NCBI GenBank assembly: GCA_964019135.1
Contig: OZ025252.1
Span: 6,216,823 to 6,280,822, forward strand
Direction of reading: 5' to 3'
DNA: 64,000 bases
Source of the DNA: Arenicola marina
Taxonomy: Eukaryota; Annelida; Polychaeta; Arenicolidae
The translations under genes were made by a program, and so were the position numbers. The notes under the pieces were generated by a model. It was not told where the DNA came from. It did no database searches and saw nothing but the letters and a program-made list of their open reading frames with translations. Below are positions 15,201 to 24,639 of this stretch, piece after piece (the stretch's first letter is position 1; each line of letters starts with the position of its first letter).

Positions 15201-18200
15201 TGGGCGTGGCTAATTCATTTTTTCGATTTGTAGCCCCACTAATCAAGATAAACTTTGTGATCATCTGACGCAATATTTGACGCTATTTAGAGTGTGCTAC
15301 TATTTCCAACTTAGGGTTAATTATTTAGTGGATATGCCCGCAACAAATTGTACGCGGCGGTCGATCGTGCTGCGGAACTCTGGTTACATGTTGGACTTAA
15401 ATTGCGATCTCCTCTATAGTCTACAGCATTCTTACGCCCGATTGTGTAAATATCACGTATGCTCTGTGGTTGGCAATAGATGTCTTGCCAAGTTTATATG
15501 TTTGTGCACTCTTTGTACTCCAGCACTACCACACAGGTAACGTGCTAACGGTGTTTACAACGCGCTACGGACTTAGTTCTGGTTTACTTAAGGTGATTTG
15601 GGATTCCGGGTCGTGGGATTATGTTGGATCTCTGTCAATTCACGTTGATGCATTTAAAGTTAAGGGTCGTGTGTTACTCCTTAATTCACGAGAAATGTAT
15701 TCGGGTGTGGTTAATTGATGGTTACCTAGAGATACACGATATGGTTAATAATACGTCTATTTTTGTCTATAATACGTCTATTTTTGTCTCTAATACGTCT
15801 ATTTTTGTCTATAATACGTCTATTTTTGTCTATAATACGTCTATTGGCGTCTATAATACGTCATCGTGCGACAATGCGTCACGTCTGAAGACGTGAATAC
15901 GTGAATACCCAATACAGTAGGTCATCGCTGGGTTCCGGGTTCACGGCGTCAGCTGGGTCCCGGGTTACCTGCGTCAGGCTGGGTCCCGGGTTCACTGCGT
16001 CAGGCTGGGTCCCGGGTTCACTGCGTCAGGCTGGGTCCCGGGTTCACTGCGTCAGGCTGGGTCCCGGGTTAACTGCGTCAGGCTGGGTCCCGGGTTAACT
16101 GCGTCAGGCTGGGTCCCGGGTTCACTGCGTCAGGCTGGGTCCCGGGTTCATGGCGTCAGGCTGGGTCCCGGGTTCACTGCGTCAGGCTGGGTCCCGGGTT
16201 CACTGCGTCAGGCTGGGTCCCGGGTTCACTGCGCCAGGCTGGGTCCCGGGTTCAATCCTGCAACGTGCTTCCCACCTGAAATCAAGGGTATGTCTCGCGT
16301 ATCCCTCATTTCGTGGTCCCAGCAGGTTTCTTGTCCTGGTTTACCCCGTATGTCCTCACATCTGGCCTAACTAGGCAGGCAGTGTGTTTTGGTGTATCGT
16401 GGCCGGAATGCTCACACTAATAACACACCGCCTCGTCAGGATAAAGACAAAGTAAGCTCCGCTCCGATACCAGCGGGGCCGCCCTGATGCCTCAGTAGAT
16501 TAGAGCGCTCGCATTGAATGTTCTGGCCACCTGAGAGCCTAACGGCACGTGGATCGGTGGTTCGCGCCCCGCTGTGGCCATGTCTGTGTGGTCGCGGGAT
16601 AAAGATCCCATGTCCTTCTTCGCAAAGAGTAGGGGGTTACCCCCGGGGACATGGCTCCACTCTCCCTTCCTACTCCCATTGACGCGATATGATCAAACGT
16701 GGTTAAAGCGTCCAGAATATACAACCAACCAACAACCAACTGAAATCTGCGAAATGGTTAACTTAGGGGTATGGGGCCGTTACGGCTGAGAACTGAAGGC
16801 GTTCTGGCTGAACGGGTCTTCAGACCAACAATAGCGTGGGCGTTACCCCGAGCTGACAACGCTGGTCGTCCACTTTCACCGAAATTAAGTGACTCCACCC
16901 TGTTCACAAGCCTGGCATAGAGTTGTAAATAGGTGCTGGGTGCGAATCCGACCATTAGGAGCTAAGCTGGGGCATGTTCATCATCGTCCCGGGAGGTTGC
17001 AGGCCCAGTGCAGCCCTTGTGTGCACAAATGCGGCTTAAAACACCAATTCATTCCTGCATTCACAATTTTAATCTGGACACTGTTACTGTTTTAGTTATA
17101 TGATTTAATAGAGGTTGTGGATTTGTAAATAAGTTGCTAATTTTTGTATTTAATATTTGAAAATTTGTTGAATTAATTTGTATATCTTTGTGAATACACT
17201 TCACACTATGGTGATGGAAAGTTCCATGAACAATAACTATGTGTAGGTAATTAAATGCACCCGCTGCGCGAAAGAAAGTACCAAAGGGCCGGTGTGCGGC
17301 CTTTACCCTTTACCCTCGGCAGAGGAGGATGCATATTCAAGAGGTATTCCCCTTCAGTATCAAAGCAGGTGTGAGGTGATCAGTCAGTCCTGATTGACAC
17401 GACCGACGCCGTGCTCCAATTCCCTGTTGTTAATATTATTATTATCATTATTATTAATATTGGGTTTCATTAGCGCCAAATCCGTGAATTCGTTTGAATA
17501 AGCTGTACATCGAAGTAAACAGGGTAATTTACATAATATACCTGCTTAGGGATCTCGCTGAAATAAGCACTACATGCACATTACTAATAACCTTCATAAA
17601 TAAAATTGATTGAACATGTAACTTTCACTGGGCCATGGGGTGTACTACTTAGTTATGTTAGCGTATCATATGGTTATTTATTACTTTCGTTTTTTAAGGT
17701 ATCACCTTCGTTTTTTAATGTATCACCTTCGTTTTTAAGGTGTCTCACCAGGTTTGCTTAAAACATTAATGGCTTACTTAACGTATCTGTCGTTAGCTTG
17801 ATGGCACGCCATTAAAATCAATATATACGTTTGATCCTCATGTATGAGGTTAATTTACAATATTAACTGTAGGATCTATTACTTCAAGGTGTACCTTTTG
17901 GATTTATTAATTTATGCCACGTTAACCTTGTGCACATACATGTAGTGTAGGTATTGATGAATATCATTACCTGTGTACCCCTTGCGTACGCGTCTCAATT
18001 TACATCCTCGTATATCATTTTATATGCTAATATTTTCTTATATATGCTAATATTTTCTTATATATGCTAATATATCATGTTATATCCTAATATTTTCTTA
18101 TATATGCTAATATGTCATTAAATTTGCTCCTATGTCATTGCAGGACTGATGACGAAAAGGACATGCAAGTGTCGACCAGAGACATCCACGTCCAGTTAGA

Positions 18201-21200
18201 CAGGTGTATGTCTAGAGCCTGTCAGGACAAGTGTGGAGCTGTGGTCAGTGTTCCTACATAGACAGACAGGTGTATGTCTAGAGCCTGTCAGGACAAGTGT
18301 GGAGCTGTGGTCAGTGTTCCTACATAGATAGACAGGTGTATGTCTAGAGCCTGTCAGGACAAGTGTGGAGCTGTGGTCAGTGTTCCTACATAGACAGACA
18401 GGTGTATGTCTAGAGCCTGTCAGGACAAGTGTGGAGCTGTGGTTAGTTCCTACATAGACAGACAGGTGTATGTCTAGAGCCTGTCAGGACAAGTGTGGAG
18501 CTGTGGTCAGTGTTCCTACATAGACAGACAGGTGTATGTCTAGAGCCTGTCAGGACAAGTGTGGAGCTGTGGTCAGTGTTCCTACATAGATAGACAGGTG
18601 TATGTCTAGGGCCTGTCAGGACAAGTGTGGAGCTGTGGTCAGTGTTCCTACATAGACAGACAGGTGTATGTCTAGAGCCTGTCAGGACAAGTGTGGAGCT
18701 GTGGTCAGTGTTCCTACATAGACAGACAGGTGTATGTCTAGAGCCTGTCAGGACAAGTGTGGAGCTGTGGTCAGTGTTCCTACATAGACAGACAGGTGTA
18801 TGTCTAGAGCCTGTCAGGACAAGTGTGGAGCTGTGGTTAGTTCCTACATAGACAGACAGGTGTATGTCTAGAGCCTGTCAGGACAAGTGTGGAGCTGTGG
18901 TCAGTGTTCCTACATAGACAGACAGGTGTATGTCTAGAGCCTGTCAGGACAAGTGTGGAGCTGTGGTCAGTGTTCCTACATAGACAGACAGGTGTATGTC
19001 TAGAGCCTGTCAGGACAAGTGTGGAGCTGTGGTCAGTGTTCCTACATAGACAGACAGGTGTATGTCTAGAGCCTGTCAGGACAAGTGTGGATCTGTGGTC
19101 AGTGTTCCTACATAGACAGACAGGTGTATGTCTAGGGCCTGTCAGGACAAGTGTGGAGCTGTGGTCAGTGTTCCTACATAGACAGACAGGTGTATGTCTA
19201 GGGCCTGTCAGGACAAGTGTGGAGCTGTGGTCAGTGTTCCTACATAGACAGACAGGTGTATGTCTAGAGCCTGTCAGGACAAGTCTGGAGCTGTGGTCAG
19301 TTCCTACATAGACAGACAGATGTATGTCTAGAGCCTGTCAGGACAAGTCTGGAGCTGTGGTCAGTTCCTACATAGACAGACAGATGTATGTCTAGAGCCT
19401 GTCAGGACAAGTGTGGAGCTGTGGTCAGTGTTCCTACATAGACAGACAGATGTATGTCTAGGGCCTGTCAGGACAAGTGTGGAGCTGTGGTCAGTGTTCC
19501 TACATAGACAGACAGGTGTATGTCTAGGGCCTGTCAGGACAAGTGTGGAGCTGTGGTCAGTGTTCCTACATAGACAGACAGGTGTATGTCTAGGGCCTGT
19601 CAGGACAAGTGTGGAGCTGTGGTCAGTGTTCCTACATAGACAGACAGGTGTATGTCCAGAGCCTGTCAGGACAAGTGTGGAGCTGTGGTCAGTGTTCGTA
19701 CATAGACAGACAGATGTATGTCTAGAGCCTGTCAGGACAAGTGTGGAGCTGTGGTCAGTGTTCCTACATAGACAGACAGGTGTATGTCTAGAGCCTGTCA
19801 GGACAAGTGTGGAGCTGTGGTCAGTGTTCCTACATAGACAGACAGGTGTATGTCTAGAGCCTGTCAGGACAAGTGTGGAGCTGTGGTCAGTGTTCCTACA
19901 TAGACAGACAGGTGTATGTCTAGGGCCTGTCAGGACAAGTGTGGAGCTGTGGTCAGTGTTCCTACATAGACAGACAGGTGTATGTCTAGGGCCTGTCAGG
20001 ACAAGTGTGGAGCTGTGGTCAGTGTTCCTACATAGACAGACAGGTGTATGTCTAGAGCCTGTCAGGACAAGTCTGGAGCTGTGGTCAGTTCCTACATAGA
20101 CAGACAGATGTATGTCTAGAGCCTGTCAGGACAAGTCTGGAGCTGTGGTCAGTTCCTACATAGACAGACAGATGTATGTCTAGAGCCTGTCAGGACAAGT
20201 GTGGAGCTGTGGTCAGTGTTCCTACATAGACAGACAGATGTATGTCTAGGGCCTGTCAGGACAAGTGTGGAGCTGTGGTCAGTGTTCCTACATAGACAGA
20301 CAGGTGTATGTCTAGGGCCTGTCAGGACAAGTGTGGAGCTGTGGTCAGTGTTCCTACATAGACAGACAGGTGTATGTCTAGGGCCTGTCAGGACAAGTGT
20401 GGAGCTGTGGTCAGTGTTCCTACATAGACAGACAGGTGTATGTCCAGAGCCTGTCAGGACAAGTGTGGAGCTGTGGTCAGTGTTCGTACATAGACAGACA
20501 GATGTATGTCTAGAGCCTGTCAGGACAAGTGTGGAGCTGTGGTCAGTGTTCCTACATAGACAGACAGGTGTATGTCTAGGGCCTGTCAGGACAAGTGTGG
20601 AGCTGTGGTCAGTGTTCCTACATAGACAGACAGGTGTATGTCTAGGGCCTGTCAGGACAAGTGTGGAGCTGTGGTCAGTGTTCCTACATAGACAGACAGG
20701 TGTATGTCTAGAGCCTGTCAGGACAAGTGTGGAGCTGTGGTCAGTGTTCCTACATAGACAGACAGGTGTATGTCTAGAGCCTGTCAGGACAAGTGTGGAG
20801 CTGTGGTCAGTGTTCCTACATAGACAGACAGATGTATGTCTAGAGCCTGTCAGGACAAGTGTGGAGCTGTGGTCAGTGTTCCTACATAGACGGACAGGTG
20901 TATGTCTAGAGCCTGTCAGGACAAGGGTGGAGCTGTGGTCAGTGTTCCTACATAGACAGACAGGTGTATGTCTAGAGCCTGTCAGGACAAGTGTGGAGCT
21001 GTGGTCAGTGTTCCTACATAGACAGACAGGTGTATGTCTAGAGCCTGTCAGGACAAGTGTAGAGTTGTGGTCAGTGTTCCTACATAGACAGACAGATGTA
21101 TGTCTAGGGCCTGTCAGGACAAGTGTGGAGCTGTGGTCAGTGTTCCTACATAGACAGACAGATGTATGTCTAGAGCCTGTCAGGACAAGTGTGGAGCTGT

Positions 21201-22520
21201 GGTCAGTGTTCCTACATAGACAGACAGGTGTATGTCTAGAGTATCTGTTATTATATGTACAGGAGTGCCGCCTGTGTAAGGACTGTCTGAAGGCTGACCG
21301 CGTGTATCTGTTATTATATGTACAGGAGTGCCGCCTGTGTAAGGACTGTCTGACGGCTGGCCGCGTGTATCTGTTATTATATGTACAGGAGTGCCGCCTG
21401 TGTAAGGACTGTCTGAAGGCTGACCGCGTGTATCTGTTATTATATGTAAAGGAGTGCCGCCTGTGTAAGGACTGTCTGACGGCTGGCCGCGTGTATCTGT
21501 TATTATATGTACAGGAGTGCCGCCTGTGTAAGGACTGTCTGAAGGCTGACCACGTTTATCTGTTATTAAATGTACAGGAGTGCCGCCTGTGTAAGGACTG
21601 TCTGAAGGCTGACCGCGTGTATCTGTTATTATATGTAAAGGAGTGCCGCGTGTGTAAGGACTGTCTGAAGGCTGACCGCGTGTATCTGTTATTATATGTA
21701 CAGGAGTGCCGCTTGTGTAAGGATTGTCTGAAGGCTGACCACGTGGACACCCTGCAACGGGCCTACCTGGAGCACAACAACCGGAGGGTGTGGCGGAGGG
21801 TTTTCCCCGTTCCCTTTGAGGTGAGACGTCGGGCGAGATGCTCGGTGAACATACAGGACATGCAGCTCCCTTGGAGCGCCCCGATACTGTCTAAAATGCC
21901 ACTATTGGCACGGGAACGTTCTCAGCAGAGCTTAGTTTAGCCTTTATGGTATAAGAGTGCACAGTTTCTCACCGTACAGTTTTGTTGAACCTGCCCTCAT
22001 ATTTTACAGCTGAACCTCTTAATTAAATCCTGAAAGCCTGTGGGCTATCCGGAGAGTAGCAAATTTGTTCACCGGAGCAGAAGTTGGTGACCGGCTTTAA
22101 AAACCCTGCGGTATTCTGTGTGATGTCGACCGCGGCTCGCTAGGACGTCCGCTCGCGATAAAATAGTCCGGGCAGTTTTTTGTTGAATTTGTTGTTTTGA
22201 CTCAACGAGATATAAAACATATGCATCATAATTTAGAGATACATGTACTTTAATTCTTGATTCTAACAGGTAAATAATCTGAGATGGCGCGTGTAAGTAG
22301 GCTGCTTTAACCATGTGTTGTCCCCCTATACTGTGTAGGTCATGTGGTATATACTGTGCGAGTGATGTGTTGTACCCCTTGCATGTTGTAGTCCCAGCTG
22401 GCGGCCCGCGACTGGAAGATGTCCTCCGATGCCGCCTTCCTCAGCCTCGCGCCCGCCAACCAGTGGATGGCGCTCTGGTTCAGGGGCAAGTGTCTGCAGG
22501 ACGCCACCTGGTGTCAGTGA
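99..22520 (+). CDS. TTLL15: TTLL15-like tubulin-tyrosine-ligase-family ligase, 5' partial, 12 exons
   Basis: The spliced exons 99-224, 1570-1645, 2311-2380, 2718-2801, 3594-3678, 9203-9281, 9674-9782, 10146-10212, 14617-14744, 18144-18243, 21704-21820 and 22392-22520 give 389 residues plus a stop, and every junction phase agrees. Family marks are NHFPGSGYLTNK, WVQKSSNHRGVKIKK, FVQEYIHKPYLIDG, RRFDIGIYTTLTSIDPLRLY and LMEVNMSPNLSSGHFP. The last is the ATP-grasp metal-binding strand (E..N) found in tubulin ligases that add amino acids to tubulin tails. A cysteine-rich segment follows (CMSRACQDKC, then CRLCKDC), which I associate with the TTLL15 subgroup rather than with vertebrate polyglutamylases. 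The N-terminal 100 or so residues, including the start, lie left of the window. The gene probably encodes a glutamylase acting on microtubules, but its substrate and enzymatic activity are inferred from family. The TTLL assignment is firm; the subgroup is less so. Confidence 0.88.
225..1125 (+). repeat. 46-bp minisatellite beginning at a donor (TTLL intron a)
   Basis: About 19 copies. The first unit starts at the intron's first base (gtgagtccgtcacc), and later units carry the equivalent gtgggtcagtcacc. All units contain gcgtaggctatgggtgctct. Units differ at a few positions (agcg/tcgcg, gggg/gggt), so this is a diverged biological array. Confidence 0.9.
1570..1645 (+). CDS. TTLL15: TTLL15-like exon b
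   Basis: This small exon lies between tcattag and g/gtaagt. It reads MELNPDKMWVQKSSNHRG and then VKIKKQS, entering in phase 0 and leaving in phase 1. WVQKSSNHRG corresponds to the nucleotide-binding strand of TTL-family ATP-grasp domains. It is too short to stand out as an open frame and was found by phase matching to its neighbours. Confidence 0.78.
1643..2110 (+). repeat. 43-bp degenerate array carrying GGTAAGT donors (TTLL intron b)
   Basis: About 10 units with gaggtaagtccgcttcatcc and gacgtcaaaacaaacact. The first unit begins at the real donor cg/gtaagtccgc. Most copies keep a strong donor-like ggtaagt; the last ones are degraded. Confidence 0.85.
2311..2380 (+). CDS. TTLL15: TTLL15-like exon c
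   Basis: The acceptor is cgcttgcag and the donor is ggaag/gtaag. It reads ELDLNQDGTFVQEYIHKPYL and then IDGR, in phase 1 and out phase 2. VQEYIxxPxLIDGR is the standard TTLL hinge motif that precedes the FD(I/L) strand. Confidence 0.85.
2718..2801 (+). CDS. TTLL15: TTLL15-like exon d (core ATP-grasp strand)
   Basis: The exon lies between tttttgcag and gtcag/gtaag and reads RFDIGIYTTLTSIDPLRLYI followed by FEGDWLVR. RFDIxxY...TSxxPLRxYxF is among the most conserved TTLL blocks. A run of 14 C precedes the acceptor. Confidence 0.9.
2850..3468 (+). repeat. 28-bp minisatellite (TTLL intron d)
   Basis: About 22 copies with the core ctatctggttaatgatacc. It starts about 50 bases inside the intron and I see no derivation from the splice junction, unlike most arrays here. 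Confidence 0.9.
3470..3562 (+). mobile_element. Internally truncated tRNA-derived SINE
   Basis: The left part, gatagctcaatgggttagaa, is a box-A-like tRNA head matching the fuller copies near 16480 and 59320. Sequence then jumps from gagccaacg to the shared tail tatacaaccaaccaacc. The segment with box B is missing. Confidence 0.75.
3594..3678 (+). CDS. TTLL15: TTLL15-like exon e
   Basis: The exon lies between gtccccag and tggaag/gtgggt and reads RFCPDQYYPFDATNINSYVI, then TDDYLPPWK. It enters in phase 2 and leaves in phase 0. A truncated SINE ends about 35 bases upstream of its acceptor. Confidence 0.85.
3705..8935 (+). repeat. 49-bp minisatellite, about 107 copies (TTLL intron e)
   Basis: The unit core is gacgacagctgtgtgtatgt and gttagttcatcctgtgattg. 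The bases just inside the intron (gggtacacgagacggcagct) look like the founder unit. Variants include an AC insertion (acagacacgacag) and tga/ggg changes. Blocks with this insertion recur 1817 bp and 1672 bp apart, showing internal block duplication. Confidence 0.93.
8967..9122 (+). repeat. 18-bp minisatellite
   Basis: About 9 copies of acgtggttgggctagacc lie just downstream of the 49-bp array and about 80 bases before exon f. Each unit contains CACGTGG, a palindromic E-box core. Confidence 0.9.
9203..9281 (+). CDS. TTLL15: TTLL15-like exon f
   Basis: The acceptor is tttttgccag and the donor is gacg/gtgagt. It reads IPSLKKAYEELDYNRKESLF and then AYLRQDG, in phase 0 and out phase 1. The 5.2-kb 49-bp array fills most of the intron before it. 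Confidence 0.8.
9410..9690 (+). repeat. Degenerate repeat resembling the exon g acceptor
   Basis: Four or five diverged units of about 55-60 bp with ggccaggatcctggtattgt and a nearby ttcag. The real junction reads ttcaggccgggatcctgat. The array therefore seems to copy the 3' splice junction, in older and more decayed form than others here. Confidence 0.65.
9674..9782 (+). CDS. TTLL15: TTLL15-like exon g
   Basis: The acceptor is tgtttcag and the donor is caaa/gtaaag. It reads GRDPDLLAAKLKDAIRKTVL and then MKEASLIQATSNYRSSK. The helix is the segment between the ATP-grasp lobes. Sequence resembling its acceptor and first bases recurs upstream in a degenerate array. Confidence 0.82.
10146..10212 (+). 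CDS. TTLL15: TTLL15-like exon h
   Basis: The acceptor is ctttcag and the donor is atggag/gtaaatg. It reads KNFFEMVRFDFVFDEDLNVY and then LME. FEMxxFDFxxDxxLxxxLMEVN is the conserved active-site region, continued by the next exon. Its last 19 bases are copied into each unit of the following array. Confidence 0.9.
10193..14420 (+). repeat. Donor-junction minisatellite with G runs, about 73 copies (TTLL intron h)
   Basis: Each 56-66 bp unit holds the last 19 exon bases (caatgtctacctgatggag), the donor gtaaatg, and a run of 7 to about 17 G. The exon is therefore seemingly repeated with NVYLME/ at every unit. Unit length varies mainly with the G run. The true donor is the first copy at 10213. Confidence 0.95.
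14617..14744 (+). CDS. TTLL15: TTLL15-like exon i (EVNMSPN motif)
   Basis: The exon lies between atttcag and aagtg/gtaggt. It starts VNMSPNLSSGHFPANRLMYE, so the catalytic E from the previous exon and the N here sit across an intron. The end reads VGVAKSVSDDITKW. About 48 exon bases recur downstream in a 62-bp array. Confidence 0.9.
14697..15216 (+). repeat. 62-bp donor-junction array (TTLL intron i)
   Basis: About 8 copies. Each contains about 48 bases of exon i (ggtgggcgtggctaagtctg ... actaagtg) and the donor gtaggtacc. Copies differ at several sites (atcgatgacg, agcgatgaca), and the last is degraded. Confidence 0.93.
15217..15751. other. Intron i, unique sequence
   Basis: I see no exon with matching phase, no RNA gene and no obvious repeat here. 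Open frames of up to 87 codons lack any recognisable protein feature. Confidence 0.6.
15752..15875 (+). repeat. 21-bp minisatellite
   Basis: Six copies of aatacgtctatttttgtcta, with the last units changed. It is intronic and unrelated to the splice sites. Confidence 0.88.
15940..16252 (+). repeat. 26-bp GC-rich minisatellite
   Basis: About 12 copies of ggctgggtcccgggttcact. The CCCGGG core and G-rich unit set it apart from the AT-rich surroundings. Confidence 0.92.
16474..16745 (+). mobile_element. tRNA-derived SINE, near full length
   Basis: The head, gcctcagtagattagagcgc, is box-A-like, and ggtggttcgcgccccgct is box-B-like. A body follows with ttcttcgcaaagagtagggg, and the tail is tatacaaccaaccaac. 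A second copy on the opposite strand near 59077-59323 shares the whole layout, so the element is dispersed. I cannot name the family. Confidence 0.85.
16746..18039. other. Intron i, no recognised gene
   Basis: AT-rich unique sequence. It contains an ATT-rich stretch near 17430-17460 and two or three copies of atcaccttcgttttttaa at 17700-17745. I found no exon that fits the flanking phases. Confidence 0.55.
18025..18115 (+). repeat. 20-bp AT-rich tandem repeat before exon j
   Basis: About four copies of tatatgctaatattttctta end about 30 bases upstream of the acceptor. The ctaat core resembles a branch-point sequence, so the array may supply several branch points; that role is inferred. Confidence 0.75.
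18144..18243 (+). CDS. TTLL15: TTLL15-like exon j (first cysteine cluster)
   Basis: The acceptor is cattgcag. It reads TDDEKDMQVSTRDIHVQLDR and then CMSRACQDKCGAV. I chose donor gctgtg/gtcagt (phase 0) over gacag/gtgtat at 18206 because only phase 0 joins the next exon's GAG TGC. The unusual GTCAGT donor is therefore an inference. Confidence 0.72.
18199..21240 (+). repeat. 66-bp donor-junction array, about 46 copies (TTLL intron j)
   Basis: Each unit has about 45 exon j bases (gtgtatgtctagagcctgtc ... gagctgtg), the donor gtcagtgttc and cctacatagacagac. Some units are 62 bp. A 788-bp block at 19413 recurs at 20201, marked by the rare gtccagagcc and ttcgtacat variants. The 66-bp length keeps a stop-free frame, which explains the long open frames here. 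Confidence 0.95.
21241..21742 (+). repeat. 63-bp acceptor-junction array, 8 copies (TTLL intron j)
   Basis: Each unit holds ctgttattatatgtacag followed by about 40 exon k bases (gagtgccgcctgtgtaagga). The last copy is the true exon. Units alternate between aaggctgac and acggctggc types, implying two-unit duplication. The array starts directly where the donor array ends, leaving no unique intron sequence. Confidence 0.94.
21704..21820 (+). CDS. TTLL15: TTLL15-like exon k (second cysteine cluster)
   Basis: The acceptor is atgtacag and the donor is tttgag/gtgaga. Its 39 codons begin ECRLCKDCLKADHVDTLQRA, in phase 0. Seven near-copies of its first 40 or so bases, each behind the same acceptor, lie directly upstream in the same open frame, so longer isoforms would be possible. 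Confidence 0.8.
22392..22520 (+). CDS. TTLL15: TTLL15-like terminal exon l
   Basis: The acceptor is tgttgtag. It reads SQLAARDWKMSSDAAFLSLA and later ANQWMALWFRGKCLQDATWC, then Q and TGA. The last bases with the stop (cctggtgtcagtgagg) recur 21 bp later, and another array follows. Confidence 0.78.
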   Translation, partial: SQLAARDWKMSSDAAFLSLAPANQWMALWFRGKCLQDATWCQ

Positions 22521-22544
22521 GGCGCAGCCTGGTGTCAGTGAGGG

Positions 22545-23095
22545 AGGTGTTTACAGTCATCATGGACCACGTGTTTACAGTCACCATGGACCACGTGTTT
22601 ACAGTGGGCGGGGGTGTTTACAGTCACCTTGGACCACGTGTTTACAGTGGATGGGGAGTGTTTACAATCACCATGGACCACGTGTTTACAGTGGGCGGGG
22701 GTGTTTACAGTCACCTTGGACCACGTGTTTACAGTGGACGGGGGGTGGTTTACAGTCACCTTGGACCACGTGTTTACAGTGGACGGGGGGTGGTTTACAG
22801 TTATCATGGACCACGTGTCTACAGTGGGCGGGGACGTGTTTACAATCACCATGGACCACGTGTTGACAGTGGTCGGGGGGGGGGGGTTACAGTTACCATG
22901 GATCACGTGTTTACAGTGGGCGGGGGGTTACAGTCACCATGGACCACGTGTTTACAGTGGGCGAGGGGTGTTTACAGTCACCATGGACCACGTGTTTACA
23001 GTGGGCGAGGGGTGTTTACAGTTACCATGGACCACGTGTCAACAGTGGGCTGGGGGGTGTTTACAGTTACCATAGATCACATGTTGACAGTATAG
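22545..23095 (+). repeat. About 47-bp minisatellite just after the TTLL15-like stop
   Basis: About 12 units of gtgtttacagt, cacc(a/t)tggaccacgtg and gggcgggg. It begins about 25 bases after the stop codon, so it would sit in the 3' UTR or flank. CACGTG recurs in every unit. Confidence 0.9.
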
Positions 23096-23155
23096 TCAGC
23101 CAGAGATTGGTCCATACCCCTGATACCTGACATGTTAAGCGGCCTGTGATGTTTA

Positions 23156-23161
23156 ATTAAA
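23156..23161 (+). terminator. Possible TTLL15-like poly(A) signal (ATTAAA)
   Basis: ATTAAA, the commonest variant signal, lies about 640 bases after the stop and beyond the 3' array. No canonical AATAAA lies between the stop and here. This is a weak call. Confidence 0.3.
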
Positions 23162-24040
23162 GGGACCAGTGTAAGCTACAGCGTGACTAACATATCTGAG
23201 CGGCGATGTGGCCTAACGGGGCATGGCACCGACAACAACACTCTCATGTCGCATAATATAATTATACCCGATCTGTTTTACACTCGTATCTTTTAGCAAT
23301 ATAAAGGGAGCATTTTATGCACATGAGTAGCTGAATGTGTGTGTTCGTTGTCTTATCGCCAAACGCGGCTCCTGGTGGGCGGCAGATAGCACACCTTGGC
23401 CTCGGATTTCATACGCCATTTAATTGATATAGAAATAATATATATATATAGAGATATATACATGTCTATTCATATAAACGCTTTTTAACTTTTATACTCG
23501 GGATTTAAACTTGAAACTTTTGAAATTATACCACATGTTGTTGATAGTTACATTTGTTGATTGATTTATTTGTACATAAACGCAATAATTCTGTATGTGA
23601 TATGATTGACTTACAAACTGAGCAACAAATTAAAAAGAAAGTGTGTCCCCAGACGTTGATTGTTACTGGCGTGAGAGGTGGCAGGAGGTAGTATGTCCCA
23701 TGTCGCAAAACCCAGGGTATAGAATAGTTCTATTAAAGCCAGGAACCCGATGTTTTTGTAAGTAAGGTTTCATTTTGTACTGTAGCCTCTGGTACATTGG
23801 ATGCACACACAGCAAACATAATGTTCATACCTATGTTGGAAGATGTGTATATACCCATGTTGACCGTTTACAGCCTGGTCCGTCCTGCCCTCCACGTAGC
23901 CTTGCTCCTCTTTATAACGGGACCATTAGCATTGTTTGTTACGTGTATGAGTGTGCAATTTTAGCCTGTCGCCAAAGTTTATTGAGCAACTTAACGAGCT
24001 AGTTTATATTTATATTTCGCAGTAGCTGTATAAATGCTGC
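23162..24040. other. Intergenic, no gene seen
   Basis: AT-rich unique sequence with a short (TA) tract near 23435-23460. No exon or RNA gene could be supported. Confidence 0.55.
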
Positions 24041-24044
24041 AAAT

Positions 24045-24382
24045 CACATCGAAACAAACTATTTTTGTGGCTGATACCTGACTAATATTGACTGGTATTT
24101 TAGCCTGTGGCTGATACCCGAGTCATATTGACTGGTATCTTAGCCTGTGGCTGACACCGGAGTCATACTGACTGGTATTTTAGCATGTGGCTGATACCGG
24201 AATCATATTGACTGGTACTTTAGCCTGTGGCTTATACCTGAATCATATTGACTGGTACTAGCCTGTGGTTGATACCTGAGTCATATTGACTGGTATTTTA
24301 GCCTGTGGCTGATATCGGAGTCATATATTGACTGGTACTTTAGCCTGTGGCTGATACCTGAATCATATTGGCTGGTAGATTA
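24045..24382 (+). repeat. 40-bp minisatellite
   Basis: About eight units with cctgtggctgatacctgagt and catattgactggtattttag. It is intergenic and moderately diverged. Confidence 0.9.
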
Positions 24383-24639
24383 ACCTCTGTACCATGTCCG
24401 TGGATGTAATGTTGACATATCTGACCAGGTCTGTTTGTACTGTTAGCGATTTGCTCAGGCAGTCCGGCGGAATCCATAATGAGGATGCATATCTTGCAGA
24501 GGAATGTTTACTTGCAAAACATTGATGTACATCACTGTACAGCCGCCACAAACAGTTTGCGCGCTGGTGAATAAATCATCGTCCAACCCTGGTTTCGCTG
24601 TCGTCATGGTTGTTTGTATTATTTGTATGACACTCACAC

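Noticed and set aside
20201-21940. A 579-codon open frame with a repeated ELWSVFLHRQTG peptide
   Set aside because: It is the wrong frame for exon j and follows from a 66-bp unit without stops. Only its last part coincides with exon k.
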